From Nitrospiraceae bacterium (GTDB lineage Bacteria > Nitrospirota > Thermodesulfovibrionia > Thermodesulfovibrionales > Dissulfurispiraceae): 9,471 nucleotides of DNA. Made by a program: the position numbers and the translations under genes. The DNA lies in NCBI GenBank assembly GCA_003170655.1, contig PMYY01000154.1, positions 1 to 9,471 of the forward strand. Reading direction: 5' to 3'. Below are positions 5,677 to 9,471 of the stretch, one piece after another. The stretch's first letter is position 1. Every line of letters starts with the position of its first letter. The notes under the pieces are model-generated. The model saw only the letters and a program-made list of their open reading frames with translations. It searched no databases and was not told the DNA's origin.

Positions 5677-6156
5677 ATGATCTCTCTTGACGTAAACGGC
5701 AAGAAGTATGAAGTGGAGGCCGCACCAGAAGAACCGCTTCTCTGGGTCATCCGGGAAAAGATCGGGCTCACCGGCACCAAGTACGGTTGTGGCATTGCCC
5801 AGTGCGGGGCCTGCACAGTCCATATAAACGGCGAGCCGGAACGGTCCTGCCAGACTTCCGTAAAAGATGCGCAGGGGAAGAAAATAACGACGATTGAAGG
5901 TATCCCCGAAAGCCATCCCGTCAAAAAGGCCTGGATCGAAGACGACGTCCCGCAATGCGGCTATTGCCAGCCTGGACAGATCATGTCTGCGGTGGCCCTG
6001 ATGAAAAAGAACCCCTCTCCGAGCGATGACGACATAGATCAGGCAATGACCGGGAACATCTGCCGTTGCGGCACTTATAAAAGAATTCGTCGCGCCATTC
6101 ATCGCGCGTCGATTATGGCACCTGATGATACGATGGCGAAAGGAGGGAAGTCATGA
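5677..6156 (+). CDS. iorA: 2Fe-2S subunit of a molybdenum hydroxylase (isoquinoline 1-oxidoreductase alpha type)
   Basis: Small electron-transfer subunit of the xanthine oxidase family, 159 residues, with two [2Fe-2S] clusters. The N-terminal plant-ferredoxin-like cluster uses Cys38, Cys43, Cys46 (GCGIAQCGACTV) and Cys58. The C-terminal cluster uses Cys94, Cys97, Cys129 and Cys131 (QCGYCQPGQ and ICRCGTY). All eight ligands are present. It carries electrons from the molybdenum site of the large subunit to the next acceptor. It has no signal peptide of its own, so it probably reaches the periplasm in complex with the Tat-signal large subunit. AAAAGGAGG stands before the ATG at 5677. Its TGA overlaps the start of the next gene (ATGA, 6153-6156), so the two are translationally coupled. 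Confidence 0.95.
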   Translation: MISLDVNGKKYEVEAAPEEPLLWVIREKIGLTGTKYGCGIAQCGACTVHINGEPERSCQTSVKDAQGKKITTIEGIPESHPVKKAWIEDDVPQCGYCQPGQIMSAVALMKKNPSPSDDDIDQAMTGNICRCGTYKRIRRAIHRASIMAPDDTMAKGGKS

Positions 6157-8330
6157 ACGGGATCGTCAACATTAGCCGCCGCGACTTTCTAAAAACAGGG
6201 GCCTTACTAGGAGGCGGATTGATACTGGGCTTTTCCATTGAGCCAGAAAGATCGACCTCTGAGGCTTCAAATAAACCTGCACGCTTTGTGCCGAACGCAT
6301 TTATTCGCATCGGCGCCGACGACTCCGTGACCATAATCGTAAATAAGTCTGAGATGGGACAGGGCGTCTACACCTCGCTTCCGATGCTCGTGGCCGAAGA
6401 ACTCGAAGCGGACTGGTCGAAGATACTTATCAAGCCGGCCCCTGTAGACCATGCATATGATCATACGCAATGGGGGCCGATGCAGGGTACGGGCGGCAGC
6501 AGCAGCGTCAAAAGCGAATGGGAACGCCTTAGCAAAGTTGGGGCCGCGGCTCGTATGATGCTTATTGCAGCGGCAGCTGACATCTGGAAAGTAAATCCCG
6601 ACAAATGCCGGGCAGAAAAGAGTTTCGTGATAGGCCCGGATCAGCGCTTATCTTATGGACAGTTGGCTGAAAGGGCCTCGACTCTGGAGCCGCCAAAAGA
6701 GATAGTTCTGAAAAAAACGGGACATTCAGAGTTTATTGGCAAACCCATGAAACGCCTCGATACACCTGATAAGATACATGGTACAGCGGTCTTCGGGATC
6801 GATGCCAAAGCCCCCGAGATGCTGGTTGCTGTTGTTGCACGCTCCCCGGTATTCGGTGGAAAGGTGAAAAGCTTTAAAGCGGACAAAGCAAAGGTCATGC
6901 CGGGAGTGAAGGCTGCGGTGCAGGTTGACACTGGGGTTGCCGTCATAGCCGATGATTTCTGGTCCGCGCTTCAGGGCCGCGCCGCTCTCGAGATCGTTTG
7001 GGACGAGGGACCTCTAGCCTCTCTTGACACTACAAAGCAGGTCGCCGAATATGCTTCAATGGCGCAAAAGCTGGGTGCGGTTGCGAGAAAAGAGGGTGAC
7101 GTTGATCAGGCTCTCAAGACTGCATCTAAACAGATCAGCGCCGAATATACCGTTCCTTATCTCGCTCATGCCACCATGGAGACGCTGAACTGTCTTATAG
7201 ACCTGCGCGACGACAGCTGCGAACTATGGGTGTCCAGTCAATTACAGACAGTAGACCGCAATTCCGCGGCAAGCATCGTCGGCCTGAAAGCAGAACAGGT
7301 AAAGCTCAATACTACATATCTCGGCTGCGGTTTCGGCCGCAAGGCAAACCCTCATTCAGATTTCGTTTCAGAGGCTGCGCATGTTGCAAAGGCTGCGCGT
7401 CAGGCCAATGTGAAGCGGCCGATCAAGGTAATATGGACTCGCGAAGACGATACGATGGGAGGATATTATCGCCCGTTATGGTATGACAGGATTGCCGCAG
7501 GACTGGATAAAGATGGGGCACCGGTTGCGTGGCGTCATACCATCGTGGGGCAGTCGATCGTCGCCGGGACACCGTTTGAAAAGGGTCTTATGAAAGAGGG
7601 AATCGATCAAACCTCTGTCGAAGGCGCGGCAGATACACCATATGCCATACCGAATATCTTGGTAGATCTCCACAGTCCAAAAATAGGAGTCCCGGTTCAG
7701 TGGTGGCGTTCGGTAGGCCATTCGCATACCGCCTTTGTCGTCGAAAGCTTTATCGACGAACTCGCTCACGCCGCGGGGAAGGACCCTTATGAATTCAGGG
7801 TTGCGCTACTGAAGAACCATCCGCGCAATCTCGGCGTACTTAAGCTGGCTGCCGAGAAGTCAGGCTGGGGAAAACCTCTGCCGGTCGGACATACCAGGGG
7901 CATAGCTGTGCATGAGTCGTTCGGCAGTATTATCTCACAGGTAGCTGAAGTATCGGTAAAGCCTGACGGGAAGGTCACGGTTCATAAGGTGGTCTGCGCC
8001 ATCGATTGCGGAAAGACGGTCAATCCCGATACGATCAAGGCACAGATGGAAGGAGGGATCGTCTTTGGTTTGTCGGCTGCCTTGCACGATGAAATCACCT
8101 TTAAAAATGGCCGTGTCGAGCAGAGCAATTTCAACGATTATCCTATGCTGAGGATGGAAGAAATGCCGGTCGTCGAAGTCTACATAGTTGACAGCAAGGA
8201 GGCTCCGGGAGGCGTCGGCGAGCCCGGCGTGCCGCCTATCGCGCCTGCCGTCTGCAATGCCATCTTTGCCTCCACGGGCAAACGCATACGGTCGCTGCCG
8301 ATCAGACCCGCAGATCTGAAAAAGGCCTGA
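6153..8330 (+). CDS. iorB: Molybdopterin-binding large subunit, Tat-exported (isoquinoline 1-oxidoreductase beta / aldehyde dehydrogenase type)
   Basis: Catalytic subunit of a xanthine-oxidase-family hydroxylase, 725 residues, the usual size of IorB-type proteins. The N terminus has a twin-arginine signal, SRRDFLK (8-14), followed by a hydrophobic glycine-rich stretch, so the folded holoenzyme should be exported to the periplasm. Family motifs include NKSEMGQGVYTSLPMLVAEE (64-83), GTGGSSS, the LGCGFGRK loop (about 390), PVQWWRSVGHSHTAFVVESF (about 514-533) and GVGEPGVPP (687-695), with the presumed catalytic base Glu690. The protein would hydroxylate an aldehyde or N-heterocycle with water as oxygen source; the substrate cannot be read from the sequence. 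The IorB assignment rests on the signal and motif style. It starts four bases inside the iorA-type gene. The gene ends normally, 16 bases before a small ORF that resembles a second copy of such a C terminus. Confidence 0.93.
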   Translation: MNGIVNISRRDFLKTGALLGGGLILGFSIEPERSTSEASNKPARFVPNAFIRIGADDSVTIIVNKSEMGQGVYTSLPMLVAEELEADWSKILIKPAPVDHAYDHTQWGPMQGTGGSSSVKSEWERLSKVGAAARMMLIAAAADIWKVNPDKCRAEKSFVIGPDQRLSYGQLAERASTLEPPKEIVLKKTGHSEFIGKPMKRLDTPDKIHGTAVFGIDAKAPEMLVAVVARSPVFGGKVKSFKADKAKVMPGVKAAVQVDTGVAVIADDFWSALQGRAALEIVWDEGPLASLDTTKQVAEYASMAQKLGAVARKEGDVDQALKTASKQISAEYTVPYLAHATMETLNCLIDLRDDSCELWVSSQLQTVDRNSAASIVGLKAEQVKLNTTYLGCGFGRKANPHSDFVSEAAHVAKAARQANVKRPIKVIWTREDDTMGGYYRPLWYDRIAAGLDKDGAPVAWRHTIVGQSIVAGTPFEKGLMKEGIDQTSVEGAADTPYAIPNILVDLHSPKIGVPVQWWRSVGHSHTAFVVESFIDELAHAAGKDPYEFRVALLKNHPRNLGVLKLAAEKSGWGKPLPVGHTRGIAVHESFGSIISQVAEVSVKPDGKVTVHKVVCAIDCGKTVNPDTIKAQMEGGIVFGLSAALHDEITFKNGRVEQSNFNDYPMLRMEEMPVVEVYIVDSKEAPGGVGEPGVPPIAPAVCNAIFASTGKRIRSLPIRPADLKKA

Positions 8331-8346
8331 TCTCAAGGAGAATGCC

Positions 8347-8481
8347 ATGAGCGAAGATCGCGATACCGCTGCGGCGATTGCCAATGCGGTCTATAACGCT
8401 GTCGGAGTGCGCATGGCAGGCACGCCCATTTCGCCCATGCAGCTTTGCGCCGCTCTGGCGTTGCGCAGAAAGGAGGATTGA
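8347..8481 (+). CDS. 44-residue ORF resembling the C-terminal tail of a molybdenum hydroxylase large subunit
   Basis: Short ORF with its own AAGGAG ribosome binding site and ATG. Residues 8-24 (AAAIANAVYNAVGVRMA) and the following TPISP match the pattern that closes XdhA/PaoC-type large subunits (AIANAVYNAxGVR-x-PITPxxL). The preceding IorB-type protein already has its own complete version (APAVCNAIFASTGKRIRSLPI), so this is an extra, detached tail. It ends at TGA 8479-8481, four bases before the FAD-subunit ATG, and the AAGGAGG used by that gene lies inside its last codons. The likeliest origin is the remnant of a second large-subunit gene (paoC type) that once preceded the FAD gene. It may also be a retained small subunit or a translational coupler. 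Too short for a certain functional call. Confidence 0.6.
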   Translation: MSEDRDTAAAIANAVYNAVGVRMAGTPISPMQLCAALALRRKED

Positions 8482-8485
8482 GGCC

Positions 8486-9462
8486 ATGATCCCGGAATTC
8501 ACTTATATACGTGCGAAATCCCTCAGGGATGCCTTGCCTCACATGGCCGGAGATGGTGCTAGAATTCACGCGGGAGGGACCGATCTCCTGGGATGCATGC
8601 GGGATAATATTTTTGGAGTGAAAAGCGTCGTCAGCATCAGCGGGTTGAATGACTTGAAAGGCATAAGAAAAACTGCCGAAGGTCTGCGCATAGGCGCACT
8701 TGTCACACTGACCGAGATCGCAGAAAGCCCGGACATCAATAAGTTCTATCCTGCGCTTACACAAGGAGCGGGATCAGCCGCAAGTCCGCAGCTCCGCAAC
8801 CAAGGGACGCTAGGCGGCAATCTCTGTCAGAAGCCGCGCTGTTGGTACTATCGTGGAGAATTCCATTGCCTCAGAAAAGGAGGGGACCGCTGCTTTGCGG
8901 TCGAGGGCGAGAATCATTACCACTGCATCCTGGGAGGACAGGGATGCTACATAGCTCACCCTTCCGACACGGCTCCGGCCCTCATCGCATATGGTGCGGT
9001 GATTCATATCGAAGGCCTGAAAGGAAAGCGAAGCATTCCTATAGAGAGTTTCTTCGTATTGCCTGCACAGGACGTTACGCGCGAGACTGTCGTGGAGCCG
9101 GGGGAGATAGTGACCGAAATCTTACTGCAGCCTCCAGCTCAGGATCTGAAGAGCTCCCACCGCAAAGTCAGGGCGCGCCGCTCCTGGGACTTTGCTATTG
9201 CGGGAGTAGCTCTCGCACTGCAACTTAAAGGCGATATAGTGAGAGCGCCCGTATTGTATCGTCCGGAGCGGCCCCTGTGCCCTGGAGGTCAAAAGAAGCC
9301 GAGGACTTCATAACAGGAAAGATATTGAATACGGTGAATGCACGAAAAACAGGGGCCGCTGCAGTAAGCGGCGTGCAGCCTCTGGAGCATAATGGATATA
9401 AGATTCCACTTTTCGAGGGAATCATCGAAGAGGCCCTGACAGCCATTACAAACTCTGGCTGA
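8486..9462 (+). CDS. FAD-binding subunit with extra Fe-S cluster motif (PaoB/CoxM type), frameshifted near the C terminus
   Basis: FAD-binding subunit of a xanthine-oxidase-family enzyme. It starts at ATG 8486 after AAAGGAGG. The pyrophosphate-binding HAGGTDLL (28-35) and the second FAD motif SPQLRNQGTLGGNL (100-113) are clear. An insert holding Cys114, Cys119, Cys128, Cys136, Cys147 and Cys154 (QKPRCWYYR, FHCLRKGGDRC, GENHYH) then leads to AHPSD (157-161). It resembles the [4Fe-4S] segment of E. coli PaoB (YagS). The open frame ends at 9313 after 275 residues, but the last 22 or so are out of frame. From about 9244 the family C terminus continues one frame back (ARIVSSGAAPVPWRSKEAE, then NGYKIPLFEGIIEEAL) to TGA 9460-9462. 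Restoring one base near 9243 gives about 325 residues, the normal length. No slippery site is evident, so this is a recent mutation or read error. Confidence 0.85.
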
Positions 9463-9471
9463 TGCGATTAC

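Noticed and set aside
8378..8485. N-terminal extension of the FAD subunit from an upstream start
   Set aside because: The extra 36 residues are a frame shadow of the 44-codon ORF; the true start at 8486 has a strong ribosome binding site and begins with the family's first strand.
1..9471. CRISPR arrays, insertion sequences, integrase or phage genes
   Set aside because: No regularly spaced repeats, transposase motifs or flanking direct repeats were found; the single tRNA-Arg has no neighbouring integrase.

Overview
The window (about 50% G+C by eye) carries single-copy bacterial genes typical of a chromosome. The gene set suggests an anaerobic or facultative bacterium, perhaps of the Desulfobacterota or Nitrospirota. 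It includes a flavoredoxin-like flavin reductase, a DsrEFH/TusBCD-type sulfur-transfer operon with an in-frame UGA, and a Tat-exported molybdenum hydroxylase. That taxonomic reading is inference; no marker gene here settles it.

Layout. 1-144: no gene, one small inverted repeat. 145-777 (-): PHP-family metal-dependent phosphoesterase. 778-969: divergent intergenic region with a good extended -10 element for ribBA. 970-2184 (+): ribBA, bifunctional riboflavin biosynthesis. 2198-2229: perfect 32-bp palindrome between convergent genes. 2234-2481 (-): small glutaredoxin-like gene split by a one-base frameshift. 2525-2598 (-): tRNA-Arg(CCG). 2750-3319 (+): flavin reductase. 5484 down to 3316 (-): a tight four-gene operon, dsrE-like, dsrF-like, dsrH-like, then a NifS/selenocysteine-lyase-type PLP enzyme. 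5485-5676: divergent control region. 5677-9462 (+): a molybdenum hydroxylase operon made of a 2Fe-2S subunit (iorA type), a Tat-signal molybdopterin subunit (iorB type), a 44-codon ORF resembling the C-terminal tail of another molybdenum hydroxylase, and a PaoB-like FAD/4Fe-4S subunit that is frameshifted near its end.

The main discovery is in the dsrE-like gene. Conventional translation stops at a TGA (5268-5266), but the same frame continues for 41 codons of clearly DsrE-like protein. The TGA occupies the column of the catalytic persulfide cysteine of TusD/DsrE (Cys78 in E. coli TusD), giving a U-T-G-C motif. A hairpin whose apical loop begins 18 nt after the UGA fits the spacing of bacterial SECIS elements. 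The extended frame ends at a TAG that lies against the Shine-Dalgarno of dsrF. I interpret this as a selenocysteine-containing DsrE in a DsrEFH-like complex, encoded with an enzyme whose active-site loop (AACHS) resembles selenocysteine lyase. This would be a candidate sulfur or selenium relay, placed back to back with a molybdenum hydroxylase operon.

Two other genes (glutaredoxin-like, FAD subunit) each look intact apart from one missing base. They may be decaying genes or base-calling errors.
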